In this document: piece by piece, positions 30,920 through 38,903 of the stretch
Position numbering within the stretch: position 1 is the first letter of the stretch
Layout of the letters: each line of letters begins with the position of its first letter
Assembly (NCBI RefSeq): GCF_013185915.1
Contig: NZ_JAAZUH010000003.1
Coordinates: 186,001-250,000 of the forward strand
Source of the DNA: Stenotrophomonas bentonitica
GTDB lineage: Bacteria; Pseudomonadota; Gammaproteobacteria; Xanthomonadales; Xanthomonadaceae
Length of the DNA: 64,000 bases
Reading direction: 5' to 3'
Translations under genes and position numbers: made by a program
Notes under the pieces: model-generated
The model's input: the letters and a program-made list of their open reading frames with translations, nothing else
Database searches by the model: none
Told to the model about the DNA's origin: nothing

Positions 30920-31891
30920 GTGGCCGAAGACGCCTCTTTCACTCCGCCCGCCCCGCAGCGCCGGGGCCGGGCACTGGGATGGTTGGCAGGCGTCGCCGCC
31001 GTGTATCTGGTGGCGCTGTGGTATCTGGATCGCGACAAGAACGTGCTGTCGCGACTGGGCGAGCTGGGCGGCCCGCTGCTGCTGTGTGCAGGTGCGGTAC
31101 TGGCCAGCTATGGTTTCCGCTACCAGCGCTGGCACATGCTGCTGCGCGCACAGCGCCATCCGCTGGCTTCTTGGTGGTCGGGGCTGGGGGCGTATCTGGC
31201 CGGCTTCGCTTTTACCGCATCGCCGGGCAAGGCCGGCGAGCTGCTGCGCATACGCTACTTTTCGCGCTTGGGCGTACCTCCCAGGACCACGCTGACAACA
31301 TTTGTCTACGAACGCGCACTGGATCTGCTGGTCATCACCCTGATGGCGACCGGCGCCGCACGCCTCGTTCCCCTGTTTGGTGTGTTGACCGGCCTGGTAC
31401 TCGCCGTGGTCGCCGGAATCTGCCTGCTGGCATGCTGGCCAGCCTTGCAGCAACTTGCGCGGGTCGTCATAACTCGACTTCCTGGCCAACGACTGCGCCA
31501 GCTATGCGGTTTCCTGCTTGACGGGGTGTGTGCCCTGCGCCCCCTGCTGCACGCACGCCTGGCCGTGGCCAGCGCTGGCTATGGCGCCGCTGCCTGGCTG
31601 CTGACCTCCGCCGCATTCGCGTGGCTCTGCCACTCGCTGGGAGTCGATCTGGCCTGGCAGCATGCAGTGGCCATCTACCCGCTGGCGATGCTGGTGGGGG
31701 CGCTGTCCTTCGTCCCGGGGGGTGTGGGCACCACCGAAGCCGCCATCGTAGTGATGCTGGCCAGCGTGGGCGCCGGCATGGACGTGGCCCTGACCGCCGC
31801 AATTGGCATTCGACTGGCCAGTCTGTGGCTGGCGGTCATCGTCGGAATGTTGGCGCTGACTCGGCTGGAAGTTCGCGCCAAGTCGGATTAA
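30920..31891 (+). CDS. Flippase-like / LPG-synthase TM-domain membrane protein
   Basis: A 323-residue protein with about seven or eight membrane helices that fits the lysylphosphatidylglycerol_TM (UPF0104, AglD-like) family. It has the family's [28 protein letters not shown] and [15 protein letters not shown]. It starts with a GTG two bases after etfA. Members are thought to help move lipid-linked sugars or lipids and often sit in glycan loci. It lacks the aminoacyl-transfer domain of MprF. Confidence 0.82.
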   Translation: MAEDASFTPPAPQRRGRALGWLAGVAAVYLVALWYLDRDKNVLSRLGELGGPLLLCAGAVLASYGFRYQRWHMLLRAQRHPLASWWSGLGAYLAGFAFTASPGKAGELLRIRYFSRLGVPPRTTLTTFVYERALDLLVITLMATGAARLVPLFGVLTGLVLAVVAGICLLACWPALQQLARVVITRLPGQRLRQLCGFLLDGVCALRPLLHARLAVASAGYGAAAWLLTSAAFAWLCHSLGVDLAWQHAVAIYPLAMLVGALSFVPGGVGTTEAAIVVMLASVGAGMDVALTAAIGIRLASLWLAVIVGMLALTRLEVRAKSD

Positions 31892-31929
31892 ACGCGCGTT
31901 TTCGGACCAATTCCTGAAGCGTGCAGCGC

Positions 31930-31935
31930 TATACT
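31930..31935 (+). promoter_or_regulatory. Possible -10 box before the arabinose-lipid operon
   Basis: TATACT in the 117-base gap between the flippase-like gene and the HAD-UbiA gene, about 75 bases upstream of its start. No good -35 was found at the right distance. The gap suggests the next operon has its own promoter. Confidence 0.3.
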
Positions 31936-32008
31936 TCCCGGTCAAATTTCATGGATGAGGCACCCGTATGTGCTGTCCTGGCTCGCTTGACGCAGGAGTA
32001 ACCCCGTT

Positions 32009-33427
32009 TTGAATTCCCAGAACCGCCCGCTCTGTGTCGATCTGGACGGCACCCTGCTGCGTTCCGACATTCTATATGAATCGCTTTTGGCCCTGCTGGC
32101 GCGCAACCCCTTCTACCTGTTCCTGCTGCCGTTCTGGCTGCTTGGCGGCAAGGCTGCCGTAAAGCGCCAGCTTGCCTCGCGCGTCCAGCTGCCGGCCGAG
32201 ACGCTGCCGTACGACGAGCGGGTGTTGGAGATGCTGCGTACCACCACGCAGCGGCCCCGCGTGCTGTGCACCGCCTCGGACCTGCTGCTGGTGCAGCCGA
32301 TCGCCGACCACCTCGGCCTGTTCGAGGAAGTGATTGCCAGCGATGGCCACACCAACTTGTCCGGCCACAACAAGGGCAAGGCGCTGGCCGAGCGTTTCGG
32401 CGAGCGTGGCTTCGACTACATGGGCAACGGGCGGGTCGACCTGCAGGTCTGGGCGCATGCCGGCGGCGCCATCGTCGTCAACAACGGTGAGCGTCTGGCC
32501 CGCGACGCCGCCCTTCAGACCGAGGTACTGGGCCACCTGCCCGCCCAGAACGGCGGCCTGCTCACCTGGATCAAGGCCCTGCGCATCTACCAGTGGCTGA
32601 AGAACCTGCTGGTGCTGGTGCCGCTGCTTACCGCCCATCGGTTCCTGGAGCCGGACGCCGTCGTCGACTCCGGCATCGCGTTCCTGGCATTCGGCCTGTG
32701 CGCATCAGGTGTGTACCTGCTCAACGACCTGCTCGACCTGACGCCCGACCGCATGCATCCGCGCAAGCGCAAACGGCCGTTCGCCGCCGGTACGCTGCCG
32801 CTGCTGCATGGACTGCTGATGGCGCCGCTGCTGACCGTGCTCGGCTTCGCGCTGGCCCTGCTCTGCAGCCCTGCCTTTGCCGGCGTGCTGCTGTGCTACT
32901 ACGTGATGACCCTCGGTTACTCGCTCAAGCTCAAGCGCATCGTCATGATCGACGTAGTACTGCTGGCCGCGCTGTACACGGTACGCATCATTGGCGGCAC
33001 CGTGGCGATCGGTTCGGAGCTGTCGTTCTGGCTGCTGGCGTTCTCGATGTTTGTGTTCCTCAGCCTGGCCATGCTCAAACGCTACACCGAACTGGCTGCC
33101 GCACTGGCCAGCGGTAAGGAAATGGCGATCGGCCGCGGTTACGCCGTCGCAGACCTGCCGCTCGTGCAGTCGCTGGGTGCTGCGGCCGGCTACATCGGCG
33201 TGCTGGTGTTTGCGTTGTACATCAACAGTCCGGAAAGCCTTGAGCTGTACAGCAAGCCGAAGGTGCTTTGGCTGCTGTGCCCGATGCTTCTGTACTGGAT
33301 CAGCCGCATGTGGATCGTCTCGCACCGTGGCGACATGGAAGATGACCCCATCGTCTTTGCCGCCATGGACCGGGTCAGCCAAGTGGTGATTGCCCTGTGC
33401 GTGGTCATCGTGCTCGCCGCCATATGA
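32009..33427 (+). CDS. HAD phosphatase-UbiA prenyltransferase fusion (polyprenyl-phosphate phosphoribosyltransferase type)
   Basis: A 472-residue protein in two parts. Residues 1-190 form a HAD domain with the nucleophile motif DLDGTLLRSD (Asp11, Asp13), CTASD (motif II), a Lys in GHNKGKAL and GNGRVDL in place of the usual GDSxxD. Residues about 195-472 form a UbiA-fold membrane prenyltransferase, with NDLLDLTPDRMHPRKRK from residue 239 and a second site in YSLKLKRIVMIDV. The NDxxDxxxDxxHPxKxxRP form is that of mycobacterial DPPR synthase (Rv3806c), which joins phosphoribose to decaprenyl phosphate. The HAD part may remove the 5-phosphate. It starts with TTG; an AGGAG lies 11 bases upstream. 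It overlaps the dprE1-like gene as ATGA. Confidence 0.85.
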   Translation: MNSQNRPLCVDLDGTLLRSDILYESLLALLARNPFYLFLLPFWLLGGKAAVKRQLASRVQLPAETLPYDERVLEMLRTTTQRPRVLCTASDLLLVQPIADHLGLFEEVIASDGHTNLSGHNKGKALAERFGERGFDYMGNGRVDLQVWAHAGGAIVVNNGERLARDAALQTEVLGHLPAQNGGLLTWIKALRIYQWLKNLLVLVPLLTAHRFLEPDAVVDSGIAFLAFGLCASGVYLLNDLLDLTPDRMHPRKRKRPFAAGTLPLLHGLLMAPLLTVLGFALALLCSPAFAGVLLCYYVMTLGYSLKLKRIVMIDVVLLAALYTVRIIGGTVAIGSELSFWLLAFSMFVFLSLAMLKRYTELAAALASGKEMAIGRGYAVADLPLVQSLGAAAGYIGVLVFALYINSPESLELYSKPKVLWLLCPMLLYWISRMWIVSHRGDMEDDPIVFAAMDRVSQVVIALCVVIVLAAI

Positions 33428-34731
33428 GTTCAACGCGCGGCCAGTCGTGGGGACGCTACCCGCGCGCGCAGCAGACGCTGCTTGCGCTGGGCGACCGTGG
33501 GGCCGACCTTCCGGCCTGCACGGGAACGCTGCTGCCCCACGGCAATGGTCGCAGTTATGGCGACAGCTGCCTGAACCCGGGCGGCACGCTGCTGATGACA
33601 CGGGCGCTGGACCGCTTCATCGCGTTCGACCCGGCAAACGGCGTCCTGCGCTGTGAAGCCGGGGTGACACTGGCCGAAGTTATCGGACTGGCGCTACCCA
33701 CTGGCTGGTTCCTTCCGGTGACGCCTGGAACCCGCTACGCGACCGTAGGGGGTGCGATCGGCAACGACGTGCATGGCAAGAACCACCACCGCGCTGGCAG
33801 CTTCGGCCACCACGTGCGGTGCCTGGAACTCCTACGCAGCGATGGGTCCCGCCAGCTGCTGGATCCGCAGGACGACAGCGGCCTATTCGCCGCCACCATC
33901 GGTGGACTGGGCCTTACCGGATTGATCACTTGGGCCGAACTGCAGCTGCGCCGCGTGCCCGGTCCATGGATCGAAACGGAATCGATCCGTTTCGACAGCC
34001 TTGACGACTTCTTCGCGCTGTCGCGCGACTCGGCCGATGGCTTCGAGTACACCGTGGCTTGGATCGACTGCCTGGCAAAAGGCAAGCAATTGGGGCGTGG
34101 GCATTTCCTGCGTGGCGACCACGCGCCCGGCAACGCCCAAGCCGCTACACCGTCTGCCTCTCCCAGGCGCAGCATGCCGCTGGTGCCGCCAGTGTCGTTG
34201 GTCAACCGACTCACCCTGCGTCCGTTCAACACGCTGTATTACTGGCGCCAGCCGGCAAGGCGGCACCGTCATGTCAGCCATTACCAGAGTTATTTCTATC
34301 CGCTGGACGGCATCAACCACTGGAACCGCATGTACGGCCCACAGGGCTTCCTGCAGCACCAGTGCGTCCTGCCACCGGATAATGCACGCGATGCAACCGC
34401 CGCACTGCTTTCGGAGATCTCGCGCAGCGGGCGGGGTTCCTTCCTTGCGGTCCTCAAGGAGTTCGGCAATCGACCTTCGCCGGGACTGCTGTCTTTCCCG
34501 CGCCCCGGAAGCACGCTCGCACTGGATTTCCCGAACGATGGGCCGGATGTGTTCCGGATGCTGGAGCGTCTTGATGCCATCGTTGCCGAGGCCGGTGGCG
34601 CGGTATACGCGGCCAAGGACGCGCGCATGAGCGGCGCATTGTTCCGCCAGTCCAATCCGAAGTGGCAGCATTTTTCCCGATTCATCGACCCCCGATTCTC
34701 ATCCGGCTTCTGGCGCCGGGTCATGGAGTGA
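33424..34731 (+). CDS. dprE1: DprE1-like FAD-dependent polyprenylphosphoryl-ribose 2-oxidase
   Basis: A 435-residue flavoprotein of the vanillyl-alcohol-oxidase fold. FAD-binding parts are HGNGRSYGD (residues 39-47) and PGTRYATVGG to HGKNHH (residues 101-122), the latter near identical in pattern to DprE1 of M. tuberculosis, including the flavin-contact His. The C-terminal VYAAKDAR keeps the catalytic-site Lys (K398; K418 in Mtb). The Cys that benzothiazinones attack (C387 in Mtb, in NICVDFP) is Ala366 here (TLALDFP). It would oxidise the ribose C2 of the lipid-linked sugar. It starts by ATGA overlap and is followed two bases later by the DprE2-like gene. Confidence 0.87.
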   Translation: MSSTRGQSWGRYPRAQQTLLALGDRGADLPACTGTLLPHGNGRSYGDSCLNPGGTLLMTRALDRFIAFDPANGVLRCEAGVTLAEVIGLALPTGWFLPVTPGTRYATVGGAIGNDVHGKNHHRAGSFGHHVRCLELLRSDGSRQLLDPQDDSGLFAATIGGLGLTGLITWAELQLRRVPGPWIETESIRFDSLDDFFALSRDSADGFEYTVAWIDCLAKGKQLGRGHFLRGDHAPGNAQAATPSASPRRSMPLVPPVSLVNRLTLRPFNTLYYWRQPARRHRHVSHYQSYFYPLDGINHWNRMYGPQGFLQHQCVLPPDNARDATAALLSEISRSGRGSFLAVLKEFGNRPSPGLLSFPRPGSTLALDFPNDGPDVFRMLERLDAIVAEAGGAVYAAKDARMSGALFRQSNPKWQHFSRFIDPRFSSGFWRRVME

Positions 34732-34733
34732 GC

Positions 34734-35465
34734 ATGCAGAAGATCCTGATCATTGGTGCGACATCGGCCATCGCCGAAGCTGTGGCGCGCGTGTACGCCA
34801 CGCGTGCCGCAGCAGTATTCCTTGTTGCCCGCAACGCAACCAGGCTCGACACCATCGCGGCAGACCTTCGCGTACGCGGTGCGAGGCAGGTCGACGCTGC
34901 GGCACTCGATGTCAACGACATCGACGCGCACGCCGCAGTCTTGGACACCGCCTGGGCCACCATGGGTGGCATCGACACAGTGCTGATCGCCCACGGCACC
35001 CTTCCCGATCAGGCTGCCTGCGATGCTTCCGTAGACGTTTCGCTGCGAGAGTTCAGCACCAACGGTACGTCGACCATCGCGCTGGCCGCCGCACTTGCGC
35101 AGCGACTGGAGGCCGGATCCACCTTGGCGGTGATTTCCTCCGTAGCCGGCGACCGGGGCCGCGCCAGCAACTATTTGTATGGCAGTGCAAAAGCGGCCGT
35201 AAGCACCTACCTCAGCGGCCTGGGTCAGCGCCTACGCAAGCAGGGCATCAACGTACTAACAATAAAGCCCGGCTTCGTGGACACGCCCATGACTCAGGCA
35301 TTCAAGAAGGGCGCCCTGTGGGCGACCCCTGATAGAGTTGCACGAGGCATCGTGCGTGCGTCCGACCGTCGACGTGCGGTTGCTTACCTGCCAGGGTTCT
35401 GGTGGGCGATCATGATGGTAATCAAGAATATCCCCGAGTTCGTTTTCCGCCGTATCTCCCTTTGA
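34734..35465 (+). CDS. dprE2: DprE2-like SDR (2-keto reductase making the arabinose lipid)
   Basis: SDR of 243 residues. NADH-binding motif GATSAIAEA near residue 8, and a catalytic site of Ser135/136, Tyr149 and Lys153 in SSVAGDRGRASNYLYGSAK, a form that fits DprE2 rather than fatty-acid SDRs. The C-terminus has a hydrophobic WWAIMMVI segment typical of this group. With DprE1 it would finish epimerising ribose to arabinose at C2 on the lipid carrier. It starts two bases after the dprE1-like stop. Confidence 0.85.
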   Translation: MQKILIIGATSAIAEAVARVYATRAAAVFLVARNATRLDTIAADLRVRGARQVDAAALDVNDIDAHAAVLDTAWATMGGIDTVLIAHGTLPDQAACDASVDVSLREFSTNGTSTIALAAALAQRLEAGSTLAVISSVAGDRGRASNYLYGSAKAAVSTYLSGLGQRLRKQGINVLTIKPGFVDTPMTQAFKKGALWATPDRVARGIVRASDRRRAVAYLPGFWWAIMMVIKNIPEFVFRRISL

Positions 35466-35492
35466 ATCCCTCATAAAGAAGGACACTTTGCG

Positions 35493-36164
35493 ATGCCGGA
35501 TATTGATCACGACCTGGACGTTCTGTATCAGCACCGGTTCCCGAAAGAGGAGCTGGCGAATAAAAACCGCATCTGGAAAGTGTTGTGCACCCAGTACTTC
35601 AACCGCTTCGTCGCCCCCGGCGACACTGTGGTGGATATTGGGGCTGGCTATTGTGAATTCATCAACAACATTCCCGCCAGTCGAAAGATAGCCGTTGACC
35701 TGAACCCTGACGTACGCAAGTTCGCTGCCGACGGAGTCCACATCATCAATGAATCCTGCACGTCGGTGAGTTCCATTCCAAGCGGCAGCGTCGATGCTGT
35801 GTTCATGAGCAATTTCCTTGAGCATCTCCCGACCAAAGACCTAGTTCTGCAGACATTGAGGGAAAGCGCGCGGATGCTGAAACCTGGTGGGAGAGCCGTC
35901 ATCCTTCAGCCAAACATCCGATTCCTCTATGACGAGTACTGGGACTATTTCGATCACCATACTGCACTGAGCGACCGTAGTCTGGTCGAAGGAGTCTTGA
36001 TGGCCGGGCTGGAGCCACGCGTGGTGATCCCCAAGTTCCTTCCATACACCACCAAGAGCAGGCTTCCGCAGGCGCCTTGGTTGGTTTCTCTATACCTGCA
36101 CATACCGCTGGCATGGCACATCCTGGGCAAGCAGGCCCTGGTCGTGGCTTACAAGCCCAGCTGA
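35493..36164 (+). CDS. Class I SAM-dependent methyltransferase
   Basis: A 223-residue enzyme with the SAM-binding VVDIGAGYCEFI (motif I near residue 47) and FMSNFLEHLP then LKPGGRAVILQPN (motif post I/III). It belongs to the Methyltransf_11/23 group. Substrate unknown; by position it may methylate a sugar on lipid or nucleotide. An AAGAAGGA lies upstream of the ATG. It lies 27 bases after the dprE2-like gene, in the same unit. The AT content rises from here on. Confidence 0.85.
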   Translation: MPDIDHDLDVLYQHRFPKEELANKNRIWKVLCTQYFNRFVAPGDTVVDIGAGYCEFINNIPASRKIAVDLNPDVRKFAADGVHIINESCTSVSSIPSGSVDAVFMSNFLEHLPTKDLVLQTLRESARMLKPGGRAVILQPNIRFLYDEYWDYFDHHTALSDRSLVEGVLMAGLEPRVVIPKFLPYTTKSRLPQAPWLVSLYLHIPLAWHILGKQALVVAYKPS

Positions 36165-36190
36165 CTCCACTTTGGTACTCGAGTTCGCCC

Positions 36191-37135
36191 ATGGCACAGA
36201 AGAATGAAAAAATCGTCCTGACCGGCGCGGCAGGCTTGGTAGGTCAGAACCTCATTGTCGAAATGAAGCAACAGGGCTACACGCAACTTGTAGCCATCGA
36301 CAAGCATGAGCACAATCTTGAGATTCTTCGCAAGCTTCACCCGGATGTGAAGATTGTTCTAGCTGATCTGGCTGAACCGGGCAGCTGGAGGGAGGTTTTC
36401 GAGGGTGCCAAGCTGGTCGTGCAACTCCACGCCCAGATTACGGGAAAGACCCCGGACCTGTTCGTGCGCAACAACCTCACTGCGACCGAACATGTTCTGG
36501 CCGCGTGCAAGGCCTCAGGTGTGCCCTACATGGTTCACATCAGCTCCTCGGTAGTGAACTCTGTGGCCAAGGATGACTACACCGAAACGAAGCGTGCGCA
36601 GGAAGCGCTGGTCGTCGATAGCAGCCTGCGCCACTGCGTGCTTCGCCCGACGTTGATGTTTGGCTGGTTCGACCCCAAGCACCTGGGCTGGCTCTCACGC
36701 TTCATGGCGCGCACACCGGTGTTCCCAATTCCTGGGGACGGCAGGTTCATGCGTCAACCATTGTATGAGCGGGACTTCTGCCGCTGCATCGTCAAATGCG
36801 TGGAAACCGAACCCGATAACGCTGTCTTCGACATCGTGGGCGACACCCGCGTTGACTACGTAGATATCATCCGCACCATCAAACGGGTAAAGAAGCTGCA
36901 CACCTTGATTGTGCACATCCCCATCGGATTCTTCGGATTTCTGCTGCGTACGTTTGCACTGTTCAGCAGCAAACCGCCATTCACAGCCTCCCAGCTCAAG
37001 GCGCTCAGCGCCGGCGACGACTTCAAAGGCGTGGACACCAAGGCCGTGTTCGGCGTGCGGCAGACTCCGTTCGAAGATGCAATTCGAGAAAGCTATACCG
37101 ACCCACGCTACAGCCACATCGTGCTGAAGCGCTGA
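36191..37135 (+). CDS. NAD-dependent epimerase/dehydratase family protein
   Basis: A 314-residue extended SDR. It has VLTGAAGLVGQNL for NAD, HISSSVVNS and an active-site DDYTETKRAQE, i.e. Tyr-x-x-x-Lys preserved with unusual filling residues. The C-terminal 100 residues include a long hydrophobic stretch (IVHIPIGFFGFLLRTFALF), perhaps a membrane-touching segment, which would suit a lipid-linked substrate. Substrate not known. Confidence 0.82.
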   Translation: MAQKNEKIVLTGAAGLVGQNLIVEMKQQGYTQLVAIDKHEHNLEILRKLHPDVKIVLADLAEPGSWREVFEGAKLVVQLHAQITGKTPDLFVRNNLTATEHVLAACKASGVPYMVHISSSVVNSVAKDDYTETKRAQEALVVDSSLRHCVLRPTLMFGWFDPKHLGWLSRFMARTPVFPIPGDGRFMRQPLYERDFCRCIVKCVETEPDNAVFDIVGDTRVDYVDIIRTIKRVKKLHTLIVHIPIGFFGFLLRTFALFSSKPPFTASQLKALSAGDDFKGVDTKAVFGVRQTPFEDAIRESYTDPRYSHIVLKR

Positions 37136-37155
37136 CCCACAGAATTGACGGAAAA

Positions 37156-38460
37156 ATGCGTATGAGCACCTTCGCCATTATCGGCAGCGGCCCCATGGGC
37201 CTCATGACAGCCCTGGAACTGCTGAAGCAGGGCCACCAGGTAGACGTGTACGAGCGTGATGACCGCATTGGCGGGATGTCGGCCGACTTCGACTTCGATG
37301 GTCTTCGGATCGAGCGCTATTACCACTTCATCTGCAAGACCGACTACCCCTTGTTCAAGCTACTCGATGAGCTGAAGCTTTCAGACCGCCTTCACTGGAC
37401 GGATACCAAGATGGGGTACTACTACCAAGGCAAGCTCCATAAGTGGGGCACGCCATTTGCCTTGCTGGGCTTCCCGCACTTGGGGCTGATCGACAAGGTC
37501 CGCTACGCGCTGCACGTGATGTACACAAAGGGGATCAAGGATTGGTCTGCGCTGGACAAGGAGAATGCGCGCGACTGGATCACCCGCTGGATTGGCCCAA
37601 AGGCCTACAAGGTAATGTGGGAAAAGGCGTTCGCGCTGAAGTTCTTCGAGTTCCAGAACGACCTATCTGCTTCCTGGATCGGCACGCGCATCAAGCGCGT
37701 GGCATTGTCGCGACGCAATCTGTTCAACGAGAGCATGGGCTACCTGCAAGGGGGTTCGGCGGTGCTGCTGGAGAAAATGGCTGCCGAGGTGCTTGGGCGT
37801 GGCGGTAGGATCCTGCTCGGCCAGCCCATTGACCAGGTGACCGCAGATGGCACTCGTGCCACCGGCGTGCGCACGGCTGCCGGCGACCAGCCCTACGACG
37901 GCGTAATCTCCACCGCGCCAATCCAGTACGTACCCTCCATGGTGCCGGCACTGCCGGAAGCCTTCTCCCGTCAAGTCGCAGCGATCGAGAACATTCCGGT
38001 GGCCTGCGTGATCCTGAAACTCTCGAAGCCGGTCAGTGAGAACTTCTGGATGAACATCAGCGATGAGCGAATCTCCATTCCCGGGCTGATCGAATACAGC
38101 AACCTCAATCCCGGAAACGGTCCGGGCGAACACATCGTGTACGCACCTTACTACATGCCAAAGACCCACCCCAAATGGCAGTGGAGCAACCAGCAACTGA
38201 TCGATGAGGTGATCAGCTACCTGCCAATGATCAACCCCAATTTCAAGCCGGATTGGATCCGCGCCACCCACTGCCATCGCTACGAGTATGCTCAGACGAT
38301 CTGCCCGCCTGGATTCCAAGAGATGCTACCGCCGATGAAGACGCCGCTGGCCGGTTTCTACATGGCAGACACTGCCTATTACTATCCGGAAGATCGCTCC
38401 ATCAACGAGAGTATCGCCGTGGGTTCGACCCTAGCCCGAACCGCCATGGGACAGTCGTGA
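37156..38460 (+). CDS. NAD(P)/FAD-dependent oxidoreductase
   Basis: A 434-residue flavoprotein of the amine-oxidase/protoporphyrinogen-oxidase-like group. FAD motif IIGSGPMGLMTALELL, then YERDDRIGGMSADF, and a C-terminal GFYMADTAYYYPEDRSINESI that contacts the flavin. Closest to uncharacterised members in polysaccharide loci. It could be a desaturase or a mutase-like enzyme on a sugar or lipid. The GTG start of the GtrA gene overlaps its stop. A start two codons later (ATG) is also possible. Confidence 0.82.
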   Translation: MRMSTFAIIGSGPMGLMTALELLKQGHQVDVYERDDRIGGMSADFDFDGLRIERYYHFICKTDYPLFKLLDELKLSDRLHWTDTKMGYYYQGKLHKWGTPFALLGFPHLGLIDKVRYALHVMYTKGIKDWSALDKENARDWITRWIGPKAYKVMWEKAFALKFFEFQNDLSASWIGTRIKRVALSRRNLFNESMGYLQGGSAVLLEKMAAEVLGRGGRILLGQPIDQVTADGTRATGVRTAAGDQPYDGVISTAPIQYVPSMVPALPEAFSRQVAAIENIPVACVILKLSKPVSENFWMNISDERISIPGLIEYSNLNPGNGPGEHIVYAPYYMPKTHPKWQWSNQQLIDEVISYLPMINPNFKPDWIRATHCHRYEYAQTICPPGFQEMLPPMKTPLAGFYMADTAYYYPEDRSINESIAVGSTLARTAMGQS

Positions 38461-38849
38461 TCAGCAAACGTTTCGCTATGTTCATCATATCCGGCGGCCT
38501 CGCGGCTGCCGCGAATTTCTTCTCGAGGATGCTGTTCAGCCTTTGGCTCCCGTATTCGCTGTCGATCGTCCTGAGCTTCATGGTTGGCTTGGTCACAGCA
38601 TTCGTGCTGATGCGCAAACTGGCATTCAAACAAACAAGCAATGCTGCGCATCATCAAGTGCTCTGGTTTCTTGCCGTTAATGCACTTGCGTTACTGCAGA
38701 CATTTTGCGTAAGTTTGCTTCTGGCACGATGGGCATTACCAATGATGGGAATCACCCGCGGCGCAGAAACCATAGCGCATGCGGTCGGTGTGGCGACCCC
38801 AGTTCTCACCAGCTACATTGGACACAAGCGACTGACTTTCCGCACCTGA
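38457..38849 (+). CDS. GtrA family protein, possible arabinose-lipid flippase
   Basis: A 130-residue four-helix GtrA protein with RFAMFIISGGLAAAANF at the start and TSYIGHKRLTF at the end. Overlap with the previous gene as GTGA. In mycobacteria the GtrA protein Rv3789 lies beside dprE1/dprE2 and is tied to DPA translocation or to the arabinosyltransferase AftA; the same neighbours here suggest the same role. It starts with GTG. Confidence 0.85.
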   Translation: MISKRFAMFIISGGLAAAANFFSRMLFSLWLPYSLSIVLSFMVGLVTAFVLMRKLAFKQTSNAAHHQVLWFLAVNALALLQTFCVSLLLARWALPMMGITRGAETIAHAVGVATPVLTSYIGHKRLTFRT

Positions 38850-38903
38850 AACGGCCCTTTGCCGGAGCTGCCGGCGCTAAACGACCAAAGGAGGCACCTT
38901 CCA

